DNA of 64,000 nucleotides from positions 348,703 to 412,702 of the forward strand of contig CAJNDS010000335.1 in NCBI GenBank assembly GCA_905221605.1, written 5' to 3'. The notes below the pieces were generated by a model. The model worked only from the letters and a program-made list of their open reading frames with translations. It did not search any database and was not told the origin of the DNA. Made by a program: the position numbers and the translations under genes. This document shows, one piece after another, positions 1-12,500 of the stretch (positions within the stretch are counted from its first letter, which is position 1; each line of letters opens with the position of its first letter). This DNA comes from Symbiodinium natans (Eukaryota; Sar; Dinophyceae; Suessiales; Symbiodiniaceae).

Positions 1-321
1 ATGCCTCAAACCCTGATTCCTACACCCTAACAAACTGGGCATTGGGCAGCTTGTATTCTGCTCATAAAGCTTGAAGATTTAGGGTTCTAAGGCGTGTAAG
101 AAGTTGCACTGGTAGTAAGTTAGGCTCCCTGCATCATACACCTGATGATGCAGCTTTCAATCAGGAACCCGGGATGACTGCCAGGAATACTGTGCCCATC
201 TTTCCCCCATCCTCATGCTTCACGAAGAGTGGTTTAGTCTGAGGTTCGACCCTCCAACCCTGCCTAAACCCTAAACCCTGAACCCCAAAACTCTAAACCC
301 TACAACCCTGAAACGCCAAAA

Positions 322-432
322 ACGAAAAACCCTAAAACCCTAAAACCCTAAAACCCTAAAACCCTAAAACCCTAAAACCCTAAAACCCTAAAACCCTAAA
401 ACCCTAAAACCCTAAAACCCTAAAACCCTAAA
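322..432 (-). repeat. telomere-type octamer array (CCCTAAAA)n
   Basis: About thirteen copies with one extra A compared with CCCTAAA. This octamer phase is confined to this array, so it expanded locally. Confidence 0.93.
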
Positions 433-488
433 ACTCTAACCCTACACTCTACACCCTAAACCCTCAACACTCAAGCTCAACGTTGGGC

Positions 489-518
489 CTCTGCAGTGAC
501 GTACATCTGGTCATGGAC
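489..518 (-). CDS. LRRC9-like exon: VHDQMYVTAE
   Basis: Acceptor CTTCTCAG|G, GC donor GCAGAG|GCCCAA. With the previous exon it reads HLPKLQ-VHDQMYVTAE, matching HLPxLQxxDTLDVSAK. The gene continues to the left of position 1. Confidence 0.7.
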
Positions 519-3500
519 CTGAGAAGAGTCATCGGATGAAAATTGACAGGATTAGGGTTTAAGGGTTTACGGTGTAGGGTTTGCGGGTTTAGGGTTTAGG
601 GTTTAGGGGGTTGGGTTTAGGGGTTTGGGGTTTGGGGTTTGGGGTTTGGGGTTTAGGGTTTAGGGTTTAAGATTTAGGGTTAGGAACCTCCGGTTAAAAA
701 GGGCCAAGCGGGCCGCAACCCCCCAAGAGACTCTGAGTCGCCCCTTTTTCGGGCAATGATGAACCCCCTAAACCCTAAACCCTAAACCCTAAACCCTAAA
801 CCCTAAACCCGAAACCCGAAACCCTAAACTCCGCAGGATGGCGAGGACTCTGGGAGCACATGTAGGGGATCCTTCTTGGGGTTTCGGATTTGGGGTTAGG
901 GTTTAGGGTTTAGGGTTTAGGGTTTAGGGTTTCGGGTTTCGGGTTTAGGAGAGGATCCGAAGTAGGGGCCCTTGATTTGGGCCCCCTGTGTTACAACCCT
1001 TGTATACACTATACAGAACAAGGGCCGATACTTCGGATCCCTTCAAATTCCTGTAACCAAGAGCAAGGGACCATACTAAGGGCCCATGGTTCCAACCTTG
1101 GAATATGCCACTCAACGGCGGTTGAAGGTTTAGGACATTACGGGACAGAAGAGAAAAGGGTTTAGGGTAGCTACACCTTGACCAGGGTTGAGGGCAAGGT
1201 TTAGGGTTTAGGGTCTAGGGTCTAGGGTCTAGGGTTGAGAGGGTTTGTGGCTTAGGGTTTAGGGTTTAGGGTTTGGGGTTTAGGGCTTAGGGACCCTAGG
1301 CTTGCTGAGTTTAGGGTTCCGGCATTTTTGGACGGGTCTAGGTCTTGGGGCAGCAGCGGGCCTTCAGCAACGAATTGGGGGTCGGGGGTCCTAAACCCTC
1401 CCCTCAGCGGAAGGGGGCCCCAAACCCTAAACCCTGAACCCTGAACCCTGAACCCTAAACCCTAAACCCTAAACCCTAAACCCTAAACCCTAAACCCTAA
1501 ACCCTAAACCCTAAACCCTAAACCCTAAGCGCGCAGTGGGGAGAAGGGGCCGCGCGAGCCTGGAGCTTCGGAAGGTGGTAAAGCACGTAGGTCGAGTAGT
1601 TGCACCTTGGGTCGAAAGAACTCATGTGCCCCCGTTGCCTGAACGCTAGGGTTTAGGGTTTAGGGTTTAGGGTTTAGGGTTTAGGGTTTAGGGTTTAGGG
1701 TTTAGGGTTTAGGGTTTAGGGTGTAGGGCTTAGGGTTCAGGCTTTAAGGGGGTTTTGGGTGTAGGGTTCAGGGTGTTTAGGGTTTAGGGTGTAACATGGT
1801 CAAAAGATGGTCCCCTTTAGGGCGGCCCCGTAATTCTGACAACTGACCACATAAAGTATGGTTTTCTCTCAGTAGGTATCCTAAGTTGTATATACACTCA
1901 GCCAAAATTGACAAGGAGCCCTATGTACACTCACAACTAACAGTAACATAAACCCTGTTTCACATGCTCTGCTCTCGAAGTTATGCTCGTTATGGTGGGA
2001 AAAAGGTGCCGTCTAATCCTTTGGTACCCAAAGCCCTCTACAGGACCACAGCTTAGCAAACTGGCCGCGAGAAGGCATGAAAAAAGCCCGAGGTGTGGTT
2101 TAGGGGTTTAGGGGTTTAGGGTTTAGGGTTTAGGGTTTCGGGTTTAGGGTCGCGTTGAGATGTGCGTTGAGATGTAGGGTTCCAGGTGCCCTAGTCCGCC
2201 GGGGGGTTGACGCACGCGCACAAAAGCCTTCCGCGGATCGCGTTCGCGCTGAACTGCTAACCCCCCAATTCGTTTCTGCGAAGTGCTCAAGCCAAGCCCA
2301 TAAGAGACCAAACCAGCCCTCCCCCCCAGCCTTCAGCCACCAACTTCCTTGCTGGGGAGTGGCTTACTTGGTGGTTCATGGTACCAACCCAAGTAGCACT
2401 GTACTGATGACCCACGTACAAGCCCTCTATTACTGGGTTAGAAGTACAGATCATAACTGTACTAAAAAACCCACTTATAAGCCCTTAAGTGCCCCAATAT
2501 GGTTATCAGGGTTTAGAGTTTAGGGTTTAGGGTTTAGGGTTTAGGAGTACAGTTATCATTGGGCTACTAAGGACCGTGAACCACGGCGAGGTTTCTGCCA
2601 CACTACCCGCTGCCAGTCAACCATCGGCCACATGCAGCCAGAGAACGACTTCCATGTGACCTGCCCGCGATGCCACGATCATGCGAGTCGCGCTTTCTTA
2701 TGAGCTTTGGCCTCAAGCAGCCGAATCATTTCCACGTGGCCTTTCTGCGAGGCCCAGACCAGGGGAGTTTTACCATCGGTATCGGCCTTATCTTTGTCAG
2801 CATTGGCCTCCACTAGCAGTCGAACGATATCCACGTTGCCATTCAGCGAGGCACAGACCATGGGAGTTGCGCCATCGCTGGCGGCCTTGTCTCTGTCAGC
2901 ATTGGCCTCCACTAGCAGCCGAACGATTTCCACGTGGTTATTGTGGGAGGCACAGGGGAGTTGCGCCTTCGGTGCCGGCCTTATCTTTGTCAGCATTGGC
3001 CTCCAGCAGCAGGCGGGCAGCGTCAACACACCCATAGTCACATGCGGCATGCAGCGCGGCCTGGCCTTCAAGTTCTAAGTCTGGATCCTGTGGTCTCTGC
3101 AGCAGCTGCTCCATTGCGCAGATGTTGTTCTCCCCCGCAGCGCCTTGCAGTGTCTGGATTTGCTCCTCGGAGCTCTCAGTGAAAAGGCAGTACTACAACC
3201 CGAACGTCCATTGAACCTCTAAGCACAGCATCATCCGACAATATCCGGCCATCCGGAAGAAGCAGCCGTTGCCTGAAACGTGTCTGCCCGCAGAGATCCT
3301 GCAAATGGCGCTTCAGAGCTAATACGCGCACTGGCTCTTTGCTCGAAGTGGTCATCTCCACGAACTCCTCAAATTGGAGTGCAAGAGCCTCTTCACCCGA
3401 AGCCTTGAAGACTCGCAACATACCTCCTCAAGATGGCTACAGTAGGGGTCGAGAATGAGCAGCAATGCTGACACTGGCATAAGCCAAAACAGTTGCAAAT

Positions 3501-6500
3501 TCAAAGCTTGTGGCAAGAAAAAAAGAAGGATTGTCAGTATTGCTATAATGCACAATACACTGGACATACCCCAGGAGATTGGGGGGCATAGTGGCTGTAA
3601 TGGGTGCCATGGTTGTAATGAGTATGTTGGGTATCTCCCAACCCCTTAACACTATACAGTATACATTTACCTTGTCGCAGAGAGCACTATTACTATTATT
3701 AATAATAATATTATTATTACTAGAGCTACCACAGATTTGGTAAATGCACGCAGACTATCACGATGACGATGCTGCCCTTCGCTTGTCAATAACCGGGCGC
3801 TATATACCCCTAGATACCACGATCTACCCCTCTACACCCTTGAGTACACAACAGATACCCCTGTATACCCCACAGACAGACCCAATACCGGTGGCCTCCA
3901 CATGAAACCTGCGGAACTTAACATGCATACTCCCACCATTCAGTTCCCTTAAACCTTAAACCCTGAAGAAGCTCTAAACCTGATAAAGCCTTACACCCTC
4001 AACGCTAAAAACCATGAACCATAAAGCTTACAGCCTAAACTCTAAACCCCAAACCCTAGACCCCCTAGTGGTTAGTAGGGAATGGGGGAATGCATCCTTA
4101 TCATGCTTCCCATGTAATCCCAATAATCTACTCCCTCATGTCCTGCTAATCACCAGTAAGTAAACCCTGAACGCTCAACCCTAAACCCTGCTTCTCATGG
4201 CAGAGGCTTGATTCTTGTACATGCTCAACAAAGAACTGCCATTGTAACATTTCACCAATAAAACACATATGCTTTTCTGTGATCGGCAAATGTTTAGCCA
4301 CAATCAATGCTAAACGTAAATCATACATATTCGGAAGTCCAGTCTTGGGGCTCCATGCCTTGTACAACAGACGGAAACCCTTTTAGGGTTTAGGGTTTAG
4401 GGTTTAGGGTTTAGGGTTTAGGGTTTAGGGTTTAGGGTTTAGGGTTTAGGGTTTAGGGTAGGATGTCCCCCCTTTGTACTCACAGTCCTTAGTGGCATTA
4501 TAGTACCCCTATTATAATCCCAATAAAGGACTGTTAGTCTAAGGCGGAACATCTCAACCCTAACCTAAAGGCTCAAACTACACGTGGTTTGCCTCAAGAC
4601 CCAAGAAATCAGAGGCCGTCTGAGCGCGCGGCAGGAAGCAGATGGGGTTCCTTGGCTTTGTTGATTGGGTTTGCGTGGTACCTAGGCACCATTCGGCAAA
4701 AAGACTACTATTGTTTTGACAAAAGAATACAGCGAGAGAGACAGAGACAGAGACAGAGACAGAGACAGAGACAGAGACAGAGACAGAGACAGAGACAGAG
4801 AGAGAGAGAGAGAGAGAGACAGAGCGAGAGAGCGAGAGAGCGAGAGCGAGCGAGGGAGCGAGCGAGAGACAGAGACAGGGAGACTGAAAGGGAAGAAGAA
4901 GGGGAAGAGGGTGGGGCAGAGTGGGGACGGGAAGAAGGAGAGGAGGCTTTGTCCCAGTAACCCTTGTTTTCCTTTTGGATCCCCTACTGAGGCTTCCTGA
5001 GCCACCATGTGTGCTTTGACATGGGGCAATACCCATCGCCTTTTCCACCAGCAGCCTCTGGCGACGGAGGGCTATACCCAATAAGAAGTAGTAGAACATA
5101 TTCACCACCAGCCGCGGCGAGCGGTAGTCCTCGATGGCGGGATTCAACTCGCTAACATCCACAAGCGTGGCCACACCGCTTTTTCCGGCCTCGAGCATGA
5201 TGCCGAGGGCATCCTCGGCAGAGAGGCCGACGCTTGCGGGGCAGCTAACCCCTGGACAATCTCGACTGGCAATCGAGTCAACATCGAAACTCAAGAACAT
5301 CGGCAGACGATGATCTGGTTCCTCTGAGTTCTGGCCCACCTTGCAGATGCCGTGCAGGATTGCTTTTCGAAAGTGACCGACAGGATCGTCCTGGATGCGG
5401 GACAGCCACTCGATGGAACCGTTATGAGCCTTGACGAACCTGGCATGTTCAGCAGAGCATTGGGACCCCTGCGCGGCAAACTCCACCAGAATCGATCCGT
5501 GCTTCTGGTACCTCTCGTCCTCCACAATTTGCCGAAACGGCGTGCCGGAGGACACCTGCTTCGCATCCCCGAGTCGGGGGCGCACGTCCAGATGCGCATC
5601 GATGTTCACCACGCAGAACCGCGCGCTACCGCAGCCAACTTCCGCGGATGACTGCGCGTCCTGGCGCTGCTCGAGGAAGTCCATCAGCGCCATGCCATTT
5701 GGCGCCGACTGGTCGTTGCCACCACCCACCACAAAGGGGATGCCCCCAGCACGTAACACTGCCACGACTTTCTGGCGGAGGTCCGCGTGCGCTTCTTCCA
5801 GGGTCGCACCCTCCACATCGCCCATATCAGCCACGGACACGAAGCCCGCGATGTTGACGCCGTACTCCGCATTGACCACTGCCCCCATTGAACGCAGAAA
5901 CTTTCGGAAGTAAGCAGGACCGTCTTTCGCACCAGGGCGCCCGCCGTTGCGAATGCAGCCTTCGTCGAATGGAAAGCCGATGATGACCACATCTGCAGTG
6001 GGCAGCGCGGCCGAGCCATTGCTGCCACCAAGGTCGGTGACGATCGTCCCAAGTCGTGGATCGTCTGCTTTGTGCGCCATTCGGGCGCAGAGACAACCCT
6101 AAGTCTCCATGTACCCTAAAGCTAACGCCCCTCAAGCTTCCCTAAACCCTAGAAACCCTCACTTCAAAAAGCCCTTAACCCTAAACCCTAAACCCTAAAT
6201 CCTAAACTAAACTAAACCCTAAACCCTAAACCCTAAACCCCTACAAGAACCCAATGCCCCGCGCACAGCGACCCGAGAGCACTCGAGTCCCGAGACATCC
6301 CAAGGCCTCAAGATTCCCGGAGACAGGGTTTAGGGTTTAGGGTTTCGGGTTTCGGGTTTAGGCAACAGTTTAGGGTTTAGGGTTTGGGGTCTAGGTTTCG
6401 GGTTTTGGGTTGAGGGTTTAGGGTTTAGGCCTAGGCAGCTTTGGGTTACTAAGGTATGCCTTACGATGAAAAGCCTACTAGGCTTAGGCTTAGATCAACC

Positions 6501-9500
6501 TAAGGTTTAGGGCTTAGGGGTTATGATCGTAAACGGAGGGCTACTGTTGCACAAAAAGCAGGGAATTGTAGCCGTAAGCTTATTATGGGTTTAGGGTTGT
6601 AGTGCCATCGCGGTTGAGATTCAAGGAGGACACCTACGCCCTCCCCCCCCGGCTACCTGGAGAGCACTTGAAGGCTTCAGGTTTAGGGTTTAGGGTTCAG
6701 GGTTTAGGGTTTAGGGCCGCCACAGCTCCCGTAGGAGCGACTACTGGGCCTCGGCAGAGACTACTGAATGCCGAGGAACCCTGAACCCTAAACCCTGTAA
6801 ATCTTAAACCCTGGAAACCCTAAACCCTGGAAACCTTAAGCCCTGAAAACGCTGGCCCCAAACCTAAACTCCAAACCCTGCCCCGTAAACCCTAAACCTA
6901 AACCCTGAACCCTAAACCCTTAAACCCTCCGTAGCCCCAGCAGCTCGCCGAAGTCCGGGTCGGCGAAGCTCAGCGTGTGCAAGGCATCCAGCTTCGAGAG
7001 GCTGATCACCTGCCCAGAACAGTTTTAGGGTTTAGGGTTTAGGGTCAAGGGTTTAGGGTTTGGGGTTGGGGTTTGGGGTTTGGGGTTTAGGGTTGAGGGC
7101 AAAAAATCCTTCAGCCCTAAGCCCTAACACCCTAAACCCTGGTCTGGAGGGCCCTGAAACCCTAAAGGCCTGAGAAAGGCTTTGGGGTTTAGGGTTTAGG
7201 GTCGAAGGTTCAGGCTGTAGGGATTTTTTGGGTTTAAAGGGTTTACGCTGAGAGTTGAGTATGCGGCTGCTGGGCTTCAGCGAATCTAGAGTTGAGAGCA
7301 CAAGGCAGATGCCAGACCCAAGAGTAGCCTAAGAATAAACACATGACACTTTTTGGCTACAAGGGGCTTGCAAAGGAACCCAAACTCTAAAAACTCGGCC
7401 CAGGAGGAACCTAGGTAAGGGCCTACTCTGAAACAGAGGGAGTAGGCCCTGACTCTGCGTCCAAACCCTAAACCCTAAACCCTAAACCCTAAACCCTAAA
7501 CCCTAAACCCTAAACCCTAAACCCTAAAGGGTGAGGTCTGGAGGCTGGCGTAGGCATTACAAGGCCAAGGCTTGAGGTGCCTGAGCCTTCCAGAACCCTC
7601 CTTCTTGGCATGGACCTTAGAAGTATGTACGCCAACATGAGAAAACGTACAGCGTGCCTACAGAATGGCAGGTTTTGAGATATAAGAAGAAACTTAAAAT
7701 TGAAAAAAAGCGAGTTTTAGGTTGGGATGATCCACCTTATACTCACAGCCCCTTCTAGGGGCTCGGAAAGAGTCCTAGAATCCCTATCAAGGACTGTTAG
7801 TATAAGGGGGAACAACGGCCCTAGGGAGCTTGGAGACACTCCTGCTGCTCGCGACCTCCTGAATTTAAGCCCTTTCGGGTTTCGGGCTTAGGGGTTTAGG
7901 GTTTAGGGTTTAGGTTTGAGGGTAAGGGGGCTCATCATGGTGAGGGCGAGGGCTGAGAGCTTTGAGCATCCCATCCCTGAGCCTGGTTCCTAGTAGGGTT
8001 TCGGGTTTTCGGGTTTCGTGTTTCGGGTTTAGGGTTGGTTCAGCACGAGGAGTAAGACTGTTGCCATTTTACTGGGACAAAGATTGCAGGCTCTTGGTCT
8101 AAGCTTTGCATGAGGCACCTTCTGTTCACGTAAGGGCTCTCTGGGATGCCGAATTCCCTACTTCCGCCCGGCCCCTAGGCCCCTGAGCCCTAAACCCTAA
8201 ACCCTAAATCCTAAACCCTGAACCCTAAACCGTAAACCTCAACCCTAAACCCTACTAAGAATCAGTAGGTTTCGGGCTCAGGCTCACTGATGAGATGCTC
8301 GAACTTCTCAGCCGTCGCCTTCACCCTGATGAGCCCCGCAAACCCTAAACCCTAAACCCTAAACCCTAAACCCTAAACCCTAAACCCTAAACCGAGGAGA
8401 AGGCCTCGCGGTAAGAGTAGAGCCGGTTGTCGGCGAGATTCCTTGGAGCTTTTGCTGCATGAGCCCGAAGAATTCAAGGGCTCCTATACCCAGATTTCTT
8501 TTGGCCCGATGCACCCAATAGGGTTTAGGGTTTAGGGTTTGAGGTTTGGGGTTTAGGAAGCCTAATCCCTAAAGCTACAGGGTATCCGAAGTGCATATCA
8601 GGGGCAGATGGAAAGTCAAAGCCAGCCTTGCTTCTACTAATCGATGTTGACCTACATAGCAGGTCCTTGGAGGTTGCGCGCGAGTCATGTCTGCAGCAGA
8701 ATCTGCGCGCCCCAGCGGGTGCGCAAATGCAGTGAGAACGGGATCTCATCCAAAAAGCGAAGTGTTGTCCGCCCCCTCCATTCGTAGAGCAGTTCCTTTA
8801 TACTGAGCCCTGTGTCCAAAATGGCGGTTTCCGAATTTCGGGGTACCTTTTCTTGGCTGCACTCAGAAGGGTAGCTAAACATTAGAATTTTTGCTGCCAG
8901 ATTAAGAAACCCAATAAACCCAAAAAAGCTAAGGATCTAAAGTTACAGTAAAGCACTACAAAGTTTTCGGGGTCCTTATTGTAAGGAATCCTGCTTTCGG
9001 GGGTCTATTCTAGGGGTCCCCTATTTTCGTAAACCCCCACATACTGAACCCTGTGTCCAAAATAAGAACCAGTCCCACGGTAACACTAAAGCCGAATCAC
9101 CAACCTACGCTTTGAGAACCGACCATTTCTATACCTAAAGGTAGCCCAGTAACCCTACTATCACAAGGGCAGCCCTTTTTTGGGGGGGGGTGGTTGCTTG
9201 CAGTATGGAACCTCGAACCCCAAAAAGAAAGAGGGCGAAACGGGTAAACTGGGCTGTATACCAAGATACTCCCCTTAGTGCCAGAGTTTCCAAAACCCGG
9301 AACCAAGGCCCCGCAACCCGGAACGCACATGATTCCTCCGCTCTAGGGTTCAGGGTTTAGGGTTTAGGGTTTACGGTTTAGGCTTTAGGGCGTAGGGTTT
9401 AGGGTTTACGAGGCTTGGCCATAGGTGTTGACTTCGTCCAGTGGCAGTGACTGCAACCGAGGCATGCGATCCACGACGTGCTCGATGGAGGAGATGCGGT

Positions 9501-12500
9501 TGCTGGCCTTGCTTAGGGTTTGGGGTTTAGGGTTTAGGGTTCGGGGTTTAGGGGTTAGGGTTTAGGGTTTGGGGTTTAGGGTTTGGGGTTTAGGGTTTAG
9601 GGTTGTCGACTTACTTGGGGCCCCAATGAACCCTAAAATCGGCGTCACATGCCCAACACTCCGATGATCCCTTTGAAGGCACGGGAGCCCTGAGCCCTTT
9701 GATTTATGGGGTTAGGGTTTAGTGTTTAGGGTTTAGGGTTTAGGGTGGTCCAAAAGGTGGAAGGTTTGGGCTTTATGGGGTTTACAGCCTCTAGGGTCAG
9801 AAAGGGTCATTGGCTTGAGACTTCTTGAGCCTGAAGCTTATAGGGATATCAAGCACGGCTTATATTCCTTGGCACCCCAAAGGGAAGGGACCCTAAATAC
9901 ACTCAAAAAGAACAGTAGGGTTCATGTAGGACTCCAGGGATTGTGGCGCAGAGCCGCCGTGCTGTGGGTTGGTCAAGGCTCGGAAAAATTTAGCCATCGT
10001 CTGGAGAATCTGCGGATAAACTAGCCGAGAAGCAGCGCGAGCCCTGGCATTTTACGGCATCTATCCAACTTCAGGGTCTGAGGGTCTTGGGAAAAAGGAA
10101 TAAGGCATAAGGTTGAGGGTTCTACTACTTCATGCTGAGGTTTTTCCTTGCCCCAACACCGCCAGAGGCTGCACATGCATCTCGCCTCAGGATTCTCCAA
10201 GCCTCAACCCGAAACCCTACACCCTAAACCCTAAACCCAAAAAATCCTAAACCCTAAGCCCCTCGATGACAACCGCGTCGAGGCGGCGCAACCTGTCCTA
10301 AACAACTTCCACCACTGGCGGAGTTTGACTAAGCCAAGCTGAAGGTTTTTGGGGTCTTAGTCTTACAGTCCAGCATCTGGGGAGAGTCAAGGTGTGAATT
10401 CCCAGAATCTGACAGTACCACACGCACCCTAAACCCTAAACCCTAAAGCCTAAACTCCAAACCCCAAACCCTAAACCCTAAACCCTAAACCCTAAACCCT
10501 AAACCCTAAACCCTAAACCCTAAACCCTAAACCCTAAACCCTAAACCCTAAACCCTAGCTTGTCTTGTCGACTCGGTGAAACGGAAGAAGCCCTCGAATA
10601 AATATCCCTAAAAACATGGTCGTGGGCTTAGGGCAGCCGACCTAAATCTTAAACCTAAACCCTAAACCCTAAACCCTAAACCCTAAACCCTAAACCCTAA
10701 ACCCTAGGACTAGGGATTTCGGACTGTGCAGGTTAAGGTTGAAGGGTGCAAAGCTTACCCTCAACCCGGAAAAGCCGTAAACACGCCAGAGCGTCCTCTG
10801 AAGCCACTCTTGACATAGAGAAGAACCGGACTCTGAACCGCCCTGACGGCCTGTAACCCCCCTACATAAACCCCACAGGGCCTGAATAGGGGTTATTATA
10901 GAATATTTATACAGGGGCCAGAAGGGAACACTGTCAGAAATTATTCCGACCCCTATATTAATCCCAAGCCCTCTTGGGTTCAGGGTTCAGGGTTTAGGGT
11001 TCCCTCTTGGGCCACAGCCACATTGAGCTCCGTGAGATTGGGAGCGTCCAGGCCTGGTCAGGAACCCCCTTCGGGCTTAGGGGATTGGGGCCCTGAACCC
11101 TAAACCCTAAACCCTAAACCCTGAAGGACAATTTCAGGCCCAGTTGCAGTATCTTCTACCAGGCTTCTTTCAGAATATTACGGGCGCTTAGGGTTAAATA
11201 CGAAATTTGTAAGGGGCGTATGGGGGGGAAACTGCCAACCTGAAAATAGGCTAAACCCTAAACCCTAAACCCTAAACCCTAAACCCTAAACCCTAAACCC
11301 TAAACCCTAAACCCTAAACCCTAAACCCTAAACCCTAAACCCTAAACCCTAATCCCTAAACCCTAAACCCTAAACCCTAAACCCTAAACCCTAAACCCTA
11401 AACCCTAGACTTCGGGTTTCATGGTCAACCTACGCCTCCCCCCCCCCCCCAGGACCAATGGCGAAACCTTGTGCCTCGCGCAAGGCGCCCGCCGGCTAAA
11501 AAAACTCTCAGCCCTCATACGGGACTTTAGGGTTTAGGGTTTAGGGTTTAGGGTTTAGGGTGCAGGGTTTAGGGTTTAGGGTTTAGGGTTTAGGGTTTAG
11601 GGGACTATTGGGAGGTACTCCTAGGTTGCAGATGCCCCTGTCTTTGGTAAATATACGCAACAAGCCCCTTGTGAACTTCCAATTAGAGTTTAGATCCAAG
11701 AGCTCTACCCTCTCATCCCTTTCATGCCTTCCAGGCTTGTCAGCCGATTTGCACACAGCCACAGCACCTGCCAGCACTGCCAGCTGCTTCTTGTCCGGGC
11801 GAGAGAAGGGATTCACATAGGGGCCTTAGTAGGTGGAAAATGGGGTTCTGGGGGGTTATTGTGACATCATTATATAAAGGAGCCATGAAAGAAGCATTAG
11901 AAAACATACTCCGACTGCATTCGGGCTTAGAGTGTACTATAGGGCGTCGGGCTTGGGGTTCGCAATGTTGTCATAGGCCCGGATGTGTATTCAACTGTTC
12001 TTACAACCCCTCACCCCCTTTAAGACCGTTCAATTTCATGGCCCCTTCTAGCGATATCACCAACACATGATAAAACAATAACAATATTGTCAAGAGCGGG
12101 CAGCTCTGAAGCAACCCCATTCCTAACTCAACCCTGCTAATCCCTAAACCGCTAAACCACTAAACCACTATCACTAAACCCTAAACCCTAAACCACAAAC
12201 AGCCCGAAACACTGAAACCCCGGACCCCACGCCCGCATCCCTGTCTGAGGGCCAAAAGGTGCCTTCCTTGAATGTTAACAAGGCCGGCGCAGCCGCTGTG
12301 CGGATGATAAGTAGATGATTCTATCCCCGATGATGGCCCGGTGCCTATGAACCTTGAGGTGTTTGGATGATTTAAACTAGGTTGTTCCGTAACCCCTAGC
12401 AAAAAAACCGACCTGTTTTGGTTAGCTGTAGAAGTGATGGGCACACGGAAGCCAAAAACGTGCAAATTGTACTACACCCTACACCTTAAGGTTTGGGCTT

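Larger units (their letters stand above)
519..1559. other. intron interior: arrays and a family C element
   Basis: Degenerate TTTAGGG tract 550-685, CCCTAAA 762-832, TTTAGGG 896-945, family C at 958, mixed G/C-strand tracts to 1528. An exon-like stretch at 848-871 (plus strand) has no partner. Confidence 0.6.
7010..9414. other. intron of the LRRC9-like gene
   Basis: Arrays at 7023-7095, 7465-7528, 7880-7915, 8340-8392 and 8520-8560, family A (7722) and family D (8960). A segment at 8290-8335 looks like an exon but has no place in the protein. Confidence 0.6.

Noticed and set aside
489-530. Plus-strand peptide DVHLVMDLRRVIG resembling a kinase hinge
   Set aside because: The minus strand of the same bases has a better acceptor and fits the LRRC9-like gene.
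2681-3182. Plus-strand frames of 82-123 codons over the ankyrin region
   Set aside because: They are shadows of the minus-strand ankyrin repeats; the minus strand gives recognisable domains.
4589-4960. Plus-strand 123-codon frame rich in RQRQRE
   Set aside because: Translation of the GAGACA/GA microsatellite.
8292-8332. Exon-like minus-strand segment VKATAEKFEHLI with good splice signals
   Set aside because: No room in the LRRC9-like protein: the exons at 9415 and 6945 join directly with correct phase and spacing. Could be a cryptic or alternative exon.
8805-8825. GCCATTTTGG on the minus strand, similar to the spliced leader
   Set aside because: Only ten bases match, with no start codon or gene beside it.
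10260-10297. Minus-strand segment DRLRRLDAVVIEG resembling an LRR
   Set aside because: Its neighbours at 11019 and 9415 already align with LRRC9 without a gap; inclusion adds 13 residues with no counterpart.
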